Source of the DNA: JAGDXO01 sp964541025
GTDB lineage: Archaea > Thermoplasmatota > Thermoplasmata > Thermoplasmatales > GCA-001856825
Assembly: GCA_964541025.1 (NCBI GenBank)
Contig: CAZIOW010000001.1
Span: 1-64,000, forward strand
Length of the DNA: 64,000 nucleotides
Reading direction: 5' to 3'
Shown one piece after another: positions 8,409 through 16,419 of the stretch (position 1 is its first letter; each line of letters starts with the position of its first letter). Made by a program: the position numbers and the translations under genes. The notes beneath the pieces are model-generated. The model worked only from the letters and a program-made list of their open reading frames with translations, did no database searches and was not told the origin of the DNA.

Positions 8409-8981
8409 TTATGAATTTATTATGTCCATATCCTCCGCGTCAAATTTACCGTCAAGGAATCCTTTCTTCTTGAGCTGTGAGATTATAGTATTCACACTCT
8501 CCTCTATTGAGAGTTTATCTGTGTCGATAACTATATCAGGATTCAACGGTTCTTCATATGTGTCCTGAAGTCCCGTCAGATTTTTTATTTCACCCGCAAG
8601 TGCCTTTTTGTAAAGACCTTTAGTATCTCTTTTAATCAGGACATCGAGTGGGCATCTCACGTATATTTCTACGAAATTATCTATCTCTTCCCTCGCCTTT
8701 TCTCTAATCTCTCTGTAAGGAGAAATCAGTGGGACAAGTGTAATTACCCCATTTCTTGAAAGTAATTTTGCTACATACATCACTCTCTCATTGTGCTTCT
8801 CCCTATCTTCCTTGGAGAATCCGAGGTCCCTTGATAGCCCTTTTCTTATCTCGTCCCCATCAAGAATTTCAACATTATACCCCTTTTTCTTCATGAGTTC
8901 ATTAAGATGAGTTGCCAGTGTAGTTTTTCCTGAACCTGAAAGGCCTGTAAACCAGAGAACAAATCCCCTATCATTTGACAT
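8409..8981 (-). CDS. cysC: Adenylylsulfate (APS) kinase
   Basis: A 190-residue APS kinase that phosphorylates adenylyl sulfate at the 3' position to give PAPS. The P-loop GLSGSGKT is at residues 13-20, followed by the DGDEIRKGLS and LGFSKEDREKHNERV motifs that bind APS, and later GLYKKALAGEIKNLTG and the EEPLNPDIVIDT closing segment. Its start overlaps the phosphodiesterase gene by 11 bp, so the pair is coupled. No ATP sulfurylase or PAPS reductase is in the window. The neighbouring alkaline-phosphatase-superfamily enzyme suggests sulfuryl or phosphoryl ester metabolism rather than cysteine synthesis, but this is inference. Confidence 0.93.
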   Translation of the reverse strand: MSNDRGFVLWFTGLSGSGKTTLATHLNELMKKKGYNVEILDGDEIRKGLSRDLGFSKEDREKHNERVMYVAKLLSRNGVITLVPLISPYREIREKAREEIDNFVEIYVRCPLDVLIKRDTKGLYKKALAGEIKNLTGLQDTYEEPLNPDIVIDTDKLSIEESVNTIISQLKKKGFLDGKFDAEDMDIINS

Positions 8982-10359
8982 ACTCTATCCCCTCCATCGG
9001 TTCACCTTTGATTCCATATTTTTTCCTGACATTGTAAAGTTCAAGAATTGTTGGAGCTACCCTGTATATAGTTGAATCAATCTTCTTTCCTATCTTCTTA
9101 TTCTTTCTGTAAATTATGTATATCCCATTATAATCGTGGACGGCATCGTCCGGTCCTGTATCATTCTCCAGAAGGTAATCTGTGTCATATCCAAGAGTTC
9201 CAGCGGCTCTCCAATTAAGGTCGTCAAGGTAGACAAAAAGATCTGACCTATCTCCATTGACAACTTCGTACTTCTCTTCAGGCTCAAAGACTATGGTTTT
9301 CCACTCCTCCCCATTAGGTCCTCTTATATTTTTCAGTTTTTCCTTTAAAACTGCGATTTCTTCCTTGACCTTTGATGGTTCTATTATTCCCTGGGCTTCT
9401 CTCCCTTTGATGTTCAGAAATATTCTTGCATAGTAACCTCCCCAGGCCCATGCCTTAGTGTTAGACCAGTCTACATCAACCTCATCCAGAGAAGATCCCT
9501 GCGCAACTTTTTCATTCTTGAGTTTAAGGTAGCCTTCCTTTATAAGCCATTGATTTATTGCAAACGCTCCTTTCATTCCCTTTGCGCCATGGTCTGAAAC
9601 TATCATCATCACTGTTTCGTCATCCATCATCTCCATTAATTTCCCTATGTGATGATCAACCATTTCGAAGTATGAAATGAATTTATTCCTCATAACATCG
9701 TTTTTCTCATAAAGATGGTGATTCTCATCTATATATCTCCAGAATGCGTGATGCAATCTGTCAATACCTATTTCCACCATAAAGAAGAAGTCCCAAGGCT
9801 TTTCTTGCAAAAGTTTTTCCACTAGCTTAAACCTGGTATCACTCATCTGATATATCTCATTGATTATTTTCTCCTTCTCTGGTTTCCTGAATTTCACGTC
9901 GAACTGATAATCAGGAAAATCCCGTAGAATTTCATTTTTCAATCCTGGAGGATACGTGAATTCCTTATCCTTATCCGGTGTCATGAAATCGGAGATCATG
10001 ATACCGGGAATCGGTTTAGGAGGGTAAGTTGGAGGAACAGCAACAACTATGCTTCTGTTGTTTCTTTTACCCAGGATATCCCAAACAGTATCAAATTTTA
10101 TATCCTTTGAAGATGGGATTTTGATCTGGGTGTATGAATTTCCCACACGGGACCTGAAACCATAAAGTCCAATTTCCCCTGGCGATCTGCCAGTGGCCAT
10201 GACCATCCAAGCAGGGATAGTTATGGGTGGATCAGTACTTCTCAGCATTCCATATATTCCGTCTTCTGTCATCTTAGTTATATTCGGCAGGTGCTCCTTC
10301 AATTTATCGAACATCAGAGCTGGCGCTGCACAATCAAGGCCAACGACCATTACCTTCAT
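8971..10359 (-). CDS. Type I phosphodiesterase / nucleotide pyrophosphatase family (alkaline phosphatase superfamily)
   Basis: A 462-residue soluble metallo-hydrolase of the alkaline phosphatase superfamily. D9 (VVGLDCAAP) would bind metal, T47 in PPITIPAW sits at the nucleophile position, and MIVSDHGAKGMKG supplies the second metal-binding Asp-His pair; a later HDYNG motif gives the third. The superfamily includes nucleotide pyrophosphatases, phosphomutases and sulfatases, so the substrate remains open. It is flanked by an RHH-type protein gene 9 bp upstream and APS kinase overlapping downstream, so all three form one operon. The same enzyme type next to APS kinase occurs in other archaea, which supports a link to activated sulfate. 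Confidence 0.85.
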   Translation of the reverse strand: MKVMVVGLDCAAPALMFDKLKEHLPNITKMTEDGIYGMLRSTDPPITIPAWMVMATGRSPGEIGLYGFRSRVGNSYTQIKIPSSKDIKFDTVWDILGKRNNRSIVVAVPPTYPPKPIPGIMISDFMTPDKDKEFTYPPGLKNEILRDFPDYQFDVKFRKPEKEKIINEIYQMSDTRFKLVEKLLQEKPWDFFFMVEIGIDRLHHAFWRYIDENHHLYEKNDVMRNKFISYFEMVDHHIGKLMEMMDDETVMMIVSDHGAKGMKGAFAINQWLIKEGYLKLKNEKVAQGSSLDEVDVDWSNTKAWAWGGYYARIFLNIKGREAQGIIEPSKVKEEIAVLKEKLKNIRGPNGEEWKTIVFEPEEKYEVVNGDRSDLFVYLDDLNWRAAGTLGYDTDYLLENDTGPDDAVHDYNGIYIIYRKNKKIGKKIDSTIYRVAPTILELYNVRKKYGIKGEPMEGIEYVK

Positions 10360-10368
10360 TTCAATCCC

Positions 10369-10587
10369 TCAGTCAAGATATCCGAGTGACTTCAGTCTTT
10401 CCTTTACCTTTTTCTCGTCTTCTTCAGTAAATGCCTCGCTGTCATTGGAATGCGCGAGAATTTCTCGAAGTACAAATGTAACATAGTCACTCACTGACGT
10501 GAAGCCGGTATCCTTGATTTTCTGCTGTATTTTCTCAAAAAGTGGTGTCGGAATGGACACTGTTGTATATTTCTTATCCTCTGCCAT
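10369..10587 (-). CDS. Ribbon-helix-helix (CopG/Arc-like) protein
   Basis: This 72-residue protein begins with a basic strand (KKYTTVSIPTPLFEKI) and two helices around a TSVSDYVTFVLRE motif, which is the ribbon-helix-helix pattern of small dimeric DNA-binding proteins. The C-terminal part (EEDEKKVKERLKSLGYLD) is a charged helix. It is the first gene of the operon with the phosphodiesterase and APS kinase and is a candidate autoregulator. Similar short proteins are found next to these enzymes in other archaea. An AT-rich TATA-like run lies about 20-30 bp upstream of the ATG. Confidence 0.8.
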   Translation of the reverse strand: MAEDKKYTTVSIPTPLFEKIQQKIKDTGFTSVSDYVTFVLREILAHSNDSEAFTEEDEKKVKERLKSLGYLD

Positions 10588-10724
10588 ATTTGTATAATGA
10601 AAATAATTACTTATAATTTATTATAATTAAATGTAATTAAGATGTATATTCGCTGAAATGTTAATGTAATTAGAGAATAAGAAAATATTTGACTTCCATG
10701 AATAATGCGATGACATGGAATAAC

Positions 10725-10733
10725 TATTTATAG
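10725..10733 (+). promoter_or_regulatory. TATA-like box of the Alba gene
   Basis: The sequence tatttatag at about 10725-10733 lies about 35 bp upstream of the preferred GTG start at 10766. It leaves room for a short leader carrying the GGTGAT ribosome binding site at 10756-10761. Confidence 0.5.
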
Positions 10734-10765
10734 AAATTGATTATCTCACAACGCTGGTGATAAAC

Positions 10766-11047
10766 GTGGCAGATAACAACACTATTTTCATCGGGAAAAA
10801 ACCGACAGAAAACTATGTTTTCAGCACTATAATGCTCTTTACAAATGGAGCAAGTGAAGTATCAATAAAGGCAAGGGGAATGGCTATAAAGAGGGCAGTA
10901 GACGTTGCTGAAATAGTAAAGAGCAGAATGGAATCAATGATGAAAACCCCAATAAAATATGGGGACATTAAAATAAGCACAGAAAAGGTTCAGAGAGAGG
11001 ATGGAGAAAGCAACGTTTCTTCAATTGAAATTGTGCTGAAGAAGTAG
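10766..11047 (+). CDS. albA: Alba chromatin protein
   Basis: A 93-residue nucleic-acid-binding protein that dimerises and coats DNA and RNA, the main chromatin protein of archaea without standard histones. The N-terminal NTIFIGKKPTENYV and the ARGMAIKRAVDVAEIVKSRM helix are diagnostic. The Lys pair in IGKKP lies at the position deacetylated or acetylated in Sulfolobus Alba. I choose the GTG at 10766 (giving MADNN) rather than the in-frame GTG at 10757, because GGTGAT at 10756-10761 is a good ribosome binding site for the former and overlaps the latter. A perfect hairpin begins at the stop codon. Confidence 0.95.
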   Translation: MADNNTIFIGKKPTENYVFSTIMLFTNGASEVSIKARGMAIKRAVDVAEIVKSRMESMMKTPIKYGDIKISTEKVQREDGESNVSSIEIVLKK

Positions 11048-11075
11048 ATGGTGCAACCATCTACAAATTTTTTAA
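11044..11075 (+). terminator. Hairpin plus T-run terminator after alba
   Basis: A perfect 9-bp stem, GTAGATGGT at 11044-11052 with ACCATCTAC at 11056-11064 and a GCA loop, is followed by aaattttttaaatt. It includes the TAG stop of alba. This resembles a bacterial intrinsic terminator, although archaeal RNA polymerase needs mainly the T-run. An RNA-stability role is an alternative. Confidence 0.6.
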
Positions 11076-11138
11076 ATTCATTATCTTTTAACATAGAGAT
11101 TTATTATCCCCAGATAATTATCTTCCGGGGAAAGGCAA

Positions 11139-12929
11139 ATGTTTCAATTATCACACAGGGATGGTTTAGCAAGGATTGGAGAAATTACTATAGGCAAAAG
11201 AAAATTGAAAACACCCACAATACTTCCAGTTATACACCCATTCAAACCAGAACCCTGGTTATCAGAAATTAAAAAGTTAAAAATCGAAGGTATAATAACA
11301 AATTCCTACATACTCAAAAAAGGCAATTACAGGGCTGATATAAATCTACACGATTATCTGAATTATGATGGAATAATAATGACAGACTCTGGAACATTCC
11401 AGGAGCATATGTATGGAGATATACAGGCAAGCAACAGGGAAATGATAGAATTCCAGAGCGGAATTGGTTCTGATATCATCACTATAAGAGATGTGTTTTC
11501 TGAGATTGATCACAGCAGGGATGAAGTTAAGATGGGTATGGAAACCACCTACCAAAGGGGGAAAGAGGCAAGTGAAATTTCTAACGGCTACCTTGCACTT
11601 CCAGTTCAGGGCGGGCTGTTTCCTGATTTGAGAGTGAGAAGTGCAGAACTCATGCAATCAATTGGCGGGGAGTATTATCCTATAGGTGGTATTGTCCCCC
11701 TAATGGAGAGGTATAGATATTCAGATGTGATAGAGATTATTTTAAATTCAAAAATAGGTCTGAAAAGTGCATCAGTGATTCATGCATTTGGAGCTGGCCA
11801 CCCAATGTTCTTTCCTTTACTATTCCTGGCAGGGGTTGATGTAGTTGACTCGTCAGCATACATCAAATATGCAAGAGAGGATAGAATCATAGTAGATACT
11901 GGTACAATTGAGCTTAAAGAAATTGCAGAGGAACTCCCACCTTCGCCTTACTTCGACGATATATCGCTCAAAGAGTTAATACAGATGAAGGAAGATGAAC
12001 GGAGGGATACAATAGCCAAACATAATTTATACCTCACAGTTAAGGAAATTTCAAAGATAAGGGAGGAAATAAGGCAGGAAAATCTTTGGAACTATGTAGA
12101 ATACAGATCAAGATCACATCCCTTGCTCCTTGAGGCGTACAGGAAATTATTATCATTTTACGATTTTCTTGAAAAATATGAATCAAGATCAAAAAAATCA
12201 CCAGTATTCTACACAGGACCAGAAACTTTCGACAGGCCGCTGATTAGAAGGTTTGTTGAAAAGGAATCCATTGTTGGGAATTTCACAGAGGAAATAAGGA
12301 AACCGTATTCATATTTCCTAGATGAACCGGTGGAAGCGGTAAAAACTCCATTTGGTAATATCTCACTATATATGGATGAGACATATCCCGTGGCCCAGTC
12401 TCTGTTCCCAGGGGAATATTATGAGAAAGATTTTGATATAGCTAAATTCAACAGACCAGAATGGGATAGATACCTTAAAATGAAAGTAAATCATATTTTC
12501 AAGTATCAGTTCGGGAAAGGACTGTTTGAAATCATACCAATGGAAAGAATAGAATTGCTCAGAAGCAAGAACACAGGTAAAATAAGGAATGTTATTCTGG
12601 ATAGCAATATTCTTTTATCAATGAGAGCATCCGACGGATTATTTAGTATTAACCTGAACAGCTCAAGACTGATACACGATAATTTTCCATATCCAAAGCA
12701 CAGGATTATAGTAGACAGTGAAGTCATAGATTTCATCAGGGAAGGAAAAAATGTGTTCAGCAAATTCATCTGCGATGCAGATGAAGGATTACGCCCTGGT
12801 GACGAGGTGATAATTGTGGATGAAGATGATGACCTGATAGCCTATGGGAGGACCCTGTTGAACAGAAAGGAAATGACTGAATTCAAACAGGGAATGGCAG
12901 TAAAGAACAGGATAAAGAGCAAGGAATGA
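11139..12929 (+). CDS. tgtA: Archaeosine tRNA-guanine transglycosylase (with PUA domain), zinc cysteines missing
   Basis: This 596-residue enzyme would exchange G15 of tRNA for preQ0, the first committed step of archaeosine. The TIM-barrel part has the DSGTFQ motif with the general acid/base Asp and the VDSSAYIKYA motif with the nucleophile Asp. The C-terminal PUA domain occupies about residues 515-593. Odd point: where the family has a CxCxxC zinc site after the barrel strand, this protein reads LPPSPYFDD, and the whole chain holds one Cys, in the PUA domain; the partner His survives in AKHNLYL. The zinc site is thus lost although the catalytic Asp residues remain. There is 91 bp between it and alba. 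Confidence 0.9.
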   Translation: MFQLSHRDGLARIGEITIGKRKLKTPTILPVIHPFKPEPWLSEIKKLKIEGIITNSYILKKGNYRADINLHDYLNYDGIIMTDSGTFQEHMYGDIQASNREMIEFQSGIGSDIITIRDVFSEIDHSRDEVKMGMETTYQRGKEASEISNGYLALPVQGGLFPDLRVRSAELMQSIGGEYYPIGGIVPLMERYRYSDVIEIILNSKIGLKSASVIHAFGAGHPMFFPLLFLAGVDVVDSSAYIKYAREDRIIVDTGTIELKEIAEELPPSPYFDDISLKELIQMKEDERRDTIAKHNLYLTVKEISKIREEIRQENLWNYVEYRSRSHPLLLEAYRKLLSFYDFLEKYESRSKKSPVFYTGPETFDRPLIRRFVEKESIVGNFTEEIRKPYSYFLDEPVEAVKTPFGNISLYMDETYPVAQSLFPGEYYEKDFDIAKFNRPEWDRYLKMKVNHIFKYQFGKGLFEIIPMERIELLRSKNTGKIRNVILDSNILLSMRASDGLFSINLNSSRLIHDNFPYPKHRIIVDSEVIDFIREGKNVFSKFICDADEGLRPGDEVIIVDEDDDLIAYGRTLLNRKEMTEFKQGMAVKNRIKSKE

Positions 12930-12967
12930 ATTAGAAATTTATTAATCAGTATAAATTATCAGAGAGC

Positions 12968-13732
12968 GTGGAAATCAGAAGAGTAAAATCTATTGATGAA
13001 TACAAGAGAGTAGAGGATATGCAGAGGGAAATATGGGGAATGGAGGGAGAATATCCAGTCCCAGTGACCATTCTTGTCGCAATAAATAACAATGGAGGTT
13101 TGGTGGAAATAGCGTTGGATGGTGAGAAAGCGGTCGGATTCAGCCTAGCATTCCCTGGAAGAAAGGATGATTACAAATATCTTTATTCTCACATGGCCGG
13201 CGTAATTGAGGATTACAGGAATTCCAATATAGGATACGAAATAAAGATGCATCAGTTCAAGGTTGCAAGGGAACTCGGTTATAATGAAGTCAGATGGACT
13301 TTTGATCCCCTGAAGGTCAGGAATTCATATTTCAATACCCATAAACTGAAAGCATTCGCTTATGATTACAAGCTAAATTATTATGGTCACATGGACAGCA
13401 GGGAGAACAGGGGTGTAGAATCAGACAGGATAGAGGCTCATAAATTTCTTGACAGGATTCCCGTGAGCAACAATCAATTCACCGTATTGGGAAAAATTAA
13501 GGAAGGAAATAGACCTTATGACTATTTATCAGAACCGAGTGACGATTTTGTTGGTCTTGAGGTACCTGAAGAAATACCAAGGGATGACTTAAAAATACTT
13601 CGAAAATGGAGGGAAAAGACGAGGGAAGCATTTATGAAATTAGAGGAAAAGAAATATGTCATGGTGGACGTGAAGAGAGAAAGCCCATCTGCATATCTTA
13701 TATTTGCAAAAAGAGAAAAATCAGGATTGTAA
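12968..13732 (+). CDS. GNAT-like acetyltransferase of the COG3375 type
   Basis: A 254-residue protein with the fold of GNAT N-acyltransferases, most like the predicted acetyltransferases of COG3375. An N-terminal EIWGMEGEYPVPVTILVA segment is typical of that group, followed by the central beta strands (AVGFSLAFPG, YLYSHMAGVIEDYRNSNIGY) and the helix that binds acetyl-CoA, then VRWTFDPLKVRNSYFN, a signature of the group. The substrate is not known. The start is GTG at 12968, 38 bp after tgtA, in the same direction. It ends 2 bp before the convergent S17e gene. Confidence 0.85.
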   Translation: MEIRRVKSIDEYKRVEDMQREIWGMEGEYPVPVTILVAINNNGGLVEIALDGEKAVGFSLAFPGRKDDYKYLYSHMAGVIEDYRNSNIGYEIKMHQFKVARELGYNEVRWTFDPLKVRNSYFNTHKLKAFAYDYKLNYYGHMDSRENRGVESDRIEAHKFLDRIPVSNNQFTVLGKIKEGNRPYDYLSEPSDDFVGLEVPEEIPRDDLKILRKWREKTREAFMKLEEKKYVMVDVKRESPSAYLIFAKREKSGL

Positions 13733-13734
13733 AA

Positions 13735-13968
13735 TTACATTGTGAAGTCTTCTGCTTCCGGCTCTTTTCTCTTTTTTGGCATCTTCTTGTTTTTCCAGTA
13801 TGTTGTCACATAACCTGCAACAAGATTCCTGAGCTTCTTGGACGCATCAGGAAGGACCTTATCTATAACCTCCTTGTTATGATTGAAATCTTTATCTAAA
13901 TAAAGCTCATATTTCTCGTAAACTGTCCTGGCAACTGTCTTAACCAATGTTGGCCTAATGGCTCCCAT
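13735..13968 (-). CDS. rps17e: Ribosomal protein S17e
   Basis: The 77-residue small-subunit protein S17e of archaea and eukaryotes. MGAIRPTLVKTVARTVYEKY and the DFNHNKEVI helix are diagnostic, and the basic KNKKMPKKRK tail before an acidic end contacts rRNA. It follows priS on the same strand after 33 bp, with an AT-rich spacer (TTAATATTTATA) that may serve as its own TATA box. A pairing of S17e with DNA replication genes is not functionally meaningful as far as is known. Confidence 0.95.
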   Translation of the reverse strand: MGAIRPTLVKTVARTVYEKYELYLDKDFNHNKEVIDKVLPDASKKLRNLVAGYVTTYWKNKKMPKKRKEPEAEDFTM

Positions 13969-14001
13969 ACCATCGGTATAAATATTAACTAATTAAATAT
14001 T

Positions 14002-15063
14002 TCACTGATTTTCTGAAAATTCACCATTGCCCTTCAAAACTATGAACAGGGCATTGTAAAGTGGCAATGAGTAATTTCCTTCCTTAAATTCACTGTAATC
14101 CCCCATCAGCTCTAGCTTTGTACTTTTGGTGATCTTTACTTGTGCAGTTACCTCCCTAAATTCATCAGGTACTGCCTCTATCAGAGGATCGAAACTTTCT
14201 ATTCTATCAGGATCAATGTACAACACCCTTAATCCAGATTTCCCGTGGAGACTGTTTGGTGTCCTTATCAGTCTGTGAATGTCAATAGTGACGGGTTCGT
14301 CTATTAGGGCAGCAAATTCCTTCTTCGTTCTCTTGCTCGCCTCCTTTTGCAATATTTCAGTGAGTCTTGAGTCCTTCTTTGACCGGATCCCCTGCAAATC
14401 ATTGCCAGTTTCCTTTCCAATTTTATCTTTCCATTTTTTATCAGAGTCAATTATTTCCTTCATTTGCTTGAGTTTCTGCTCAACCCTGATGCTCCATTTA
14501 TTCTTTGGGTTAAGTGGAAATTCTCCAGAGATGCACCTCCCTGTAATGTAATCAACTATCTCCCTCCTCTCCTGACTCTCTATATCATTGAATATATTGT
14601 ATACGTGGACATGATAACCTCTGCTGCCAGAGAATACAACTTCCATATTATTCCAATTCAGATCAAAATCGTCCCTCAACAGAATTATAAGTTTCTTCAG
14701 CTCCTTTTTGACCTCTCCGAGCATCACGGAATAGCTCATCTTTTCAGCGCCTTCAATGTGATCACCGTCAATATCGAATATAAGGTCTGCACCTTTCCAT
14801 TTTTTTGAATCCATATCTTCTGAAGGGCTCTCATAGTATGCACTAGAATAATAGAAATGCTGGGGAATGTTTTCATTTATGAATGACATCATTTTCCCTG
14901 GACTGCTGAATGAGGTGTGACGCGTCATACCTGCCTTATCGAAAAATGAAAATGCTATTTCTCTCATTTCCAGTTTCCTGATTCCAAAAATTTCAGGGTT
15001 TTTTATATTGGAATAATAAAGATGAAAAAATTCCTTAGCTTTTGTTATAGAAAGATCATTCAT
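14002..15063 (-). CDS. priS: DNA primase, small catalytic subunit
   Basis: The 353-residue catalytic subunit of archaeal/eukaryotic-type primase, which with PriL makes RNA/DNA primers at the fork. The metal-binding pair D97 and D99 lies in DLIFDIDGDH, and SGSRGYHVHV gives the conserved SRGxHxxV motif. A third catalytic Asp is expected in the PVTIDIHRLIRTPNSLHGKSG segment near residue 260, which is clear. It begins 8 bp inside the preceding secreted-protein gene. The large subunit is not in the window. Confidence 0.95.
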   Translation of the reverse strand: MNDLSITKAKEFFHLYYSNIKNPEIFGIRKLEMREIAFSFFDKAGMTRHTSFSSPGKMMSFINENIPQHFYYSSAYYESPSEDMDSKKWKGADLIFDIDGDHIEGAEKMSYSVMLGEVKKELKKLIILLRDDFDLNWNNMEVVFSGSRGYHVHVYNIFNDIESQERREIVDYITGRCISGEFPLNPKNKWSIRVEQKLKQMKEIIDSDKKWKDKIGKETGNDLQGIRSKKDSRLTEILQKEASKRTKKEFAALIDEPVTIDIHRLIRTPNSLHGKSGLRVLYIDPDRIESFDPLIEAVPDEFREVTAQVKITKSTKLELMGDYSEFKEGNYSLPLYNALFIVLKGNGEFSENQ

Positions 15064-15607
15064 CTTTTTTCCTGTTGAAGACGAAATACAGGATTATTAC
15101 TGACGCTATCACTCCCCCGGCAAATATGAATCCGTAGGTTGACCTGGTTGTGGGTATTGAAAAGCTTCCAGGAGTAGAATTATAAAATCCGGGGAGAGCC
15201 CCTGCATTCAATTTTTCCTGATTTGTATAACCATCTCCAGTTGCATCAAGATTAGCTATCTGCTTGAAAGCGAGTGTTGCATTGAATATGGTAAAATTTC
15301 CAATCGTTTCCATAGCCTCTATAAATTCGGCTCCATAAGGATTGAGGCCTGTAAGCGAATAGTCAAACAGAAGATATTGCTTCAATGGACTGTTCTTCCA
15401 GTTATACGTTGAGAAGTTTGTACTGTAAATTATAGGATAAACTACATTTAGCCATTGAGTATCCGTAATTGTAATATTGTAACCGGTAAAAGTGTGGTAA
15501 CTTATTGTTGGATACACTACAGTGCTCTGTGCATGAGCTCCAGTGTTAACATAACTCATGGAAAGCATTAGAATCAACATTGCTACTATCAGGTATTTCC
15601 AATTCAC
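15056..15607 (-). CDS. Secreted, membrane-anchored protein with an EF-hand-like calcium loop
   Basis: I do not recognise the family. The 183-residue protein has an N-terminal signal peptide (hydrophobic 5-19, AHA near 24-26), an extracellular region with several N-glycosylation sequons, a DATGDGYTNQE loop at 121-131 like dockerin/EF-hand calcium sites, and a C-terminal membrane helix at about 159-177 followed by NRKKDE. It would face outside. It starts at GTG 15607, with no clear ribosome binding site, 23 bp after purQ, and overlaps priS by 8 bp. A surface protein between purine biosynthesis and primase is unexpected. Confidence 0.7.
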   Translation of the reverse strand: MNWKYLIVAMLILMLSMSYVNTGAHAQSTVVYPTISYHTFTGYNITITDTQWLNVVYPIIYSTNFSTYNWKNSPLKQYLLFDYSLTGLNPYGAEFIEAMETIGNFTIFNATLAFKQIANLDATGDGYTNQEKLNAGALPGFYNSTPGSFSIPTTRSTYGFIFAGGVIASVIILYFVFNRKKDE

Positions 15608-15630
15608 GGGGGTGGATAAGATTAAGAGTT

Positions 15631-16419
15631 TTAAAATTTTTCCTTCATATGTTCAACCGCTGATAGGAAAAACCTGTAACCCATCCCTTCCCCATTTCCG
15701 TTCCTTGTCCAGTCGGATTCAGTAATCTTATAAAATACCCTTTCAGGGTGAGGCATGAGTCCGAGTACATTTCCCATTTCGTTGCACAGCCCTGCTATAT
15801 TCATAGTAGAGCCATTGGGATTCCAAGGATATCCCGACTCCTTTCCATTGCTGTCAACGTAGCTCAGTGCATTCATTTTTCTCCTCATTATTTCATTCAG
15901 GATTCTCTCGTCTCTGGTAATGAATCTTCCCTCCATATGGGCAATCGGAAGTTTAAGTATTTCTCCTTCCTGGAATTTTTTCAGGAAAATGCATTTATTA
16001 TTGTTCACCTTCACATATACTGTTCTTGCCTCAAATCTATTGGATATATTCTGTGCCAGAGCTGCCTCTGTTTCCCATTTTCCTTCAATATTCGGGAGGA
16101 GGCCAAGCTCTATTAGGACCTGGAATCCATTGCAAGGTCCCATTATTAGCCTTCCATCATTGACGAAATTCTCTAAATCCTTTGAAAGTTTTGCCTTAAT
16201 TCTGGCGGCCATTATTGCTCCTGCCCTTATATAATCGCCTGCCGAGAATCCGCCAGGAAGGAATATGAGATCATAATCTCCTATTTTTTTTATTGAATTT
16301 TCAAATTTCTTTATGTGTACAATTTCTGCATTTGCACCAGCATGGGTTAAGGAAAGGTAAGCCTCCATCTCATTGTTCGTCCCCTCCATCGTCAATACTG
16401 CTGCCTTAGGATTTTTCAA
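15631..16419 (-). CDS. purQ: Phosphoribosylformylglycinamidine synthase, glutaminase subunit
   Basis: PurQ supplies ammonia from glutamine to PurL in purine synthesis. The class I glutaminase signature with its nucleophile Cys is in GPCNGFQ, and MPHPER near the C-terminus carries the catalytic His-Glu pair. LPGGFSAGDYIRAGA gives the oxyanion loop. I choose TTG at 16419 (MKNPKAAVL, 262 aa): GGAGGGAT lies just upstream, and the TTGA overlap with the purL stop is typical of coupling. The ATG at 16437 would place the ribosome binding site inside the coding sequence. Confidence 0.93.
   Translation of the reverse strand: MKNPKAAVLTMEGTNNEMEAYLSLTHAGANAEIVHIKKFENSIKKIGDYDLIFLPGGFSAGDYIRAGAIMAARIKAKLSKDLENFVNDGRLIMGPCNGFQVLIELGLLPNIEGKWETEAALAQNISNRFEARTVYVKVNNNKCIFLKKFQEGEILKLPIAHMEGRFITRDERILNEIMRRKMNALSYVDSNGKESGYPWNPNGSTMNIAGLCNEMGNVLGLMPHPERVFYKITESDWTRNGNGEGMGYRFFLSAVEHMKEKF

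Noticed and set aside
11048..11272. Frame starting ATGGTGCAACC right after the alba stop
   Set aside because: The start lies in the hairpin/T-run, the frame is out of phase with tgtA and its product is low-complexity in nature with no known motif; tgtA accounts for the coding signal.
13606..13899. 97-codon plus-strand frame across the GNAT/S17e junction
   Set aside because: It is a shadow of the GNAT gene and antisense to S17e, both of which are firmly identified.
15748..16116. 122-codon frame antisense to purQ
   Set aside because: purQ motifs are unambiguous on the other strand; the antisense frame shows no family features.
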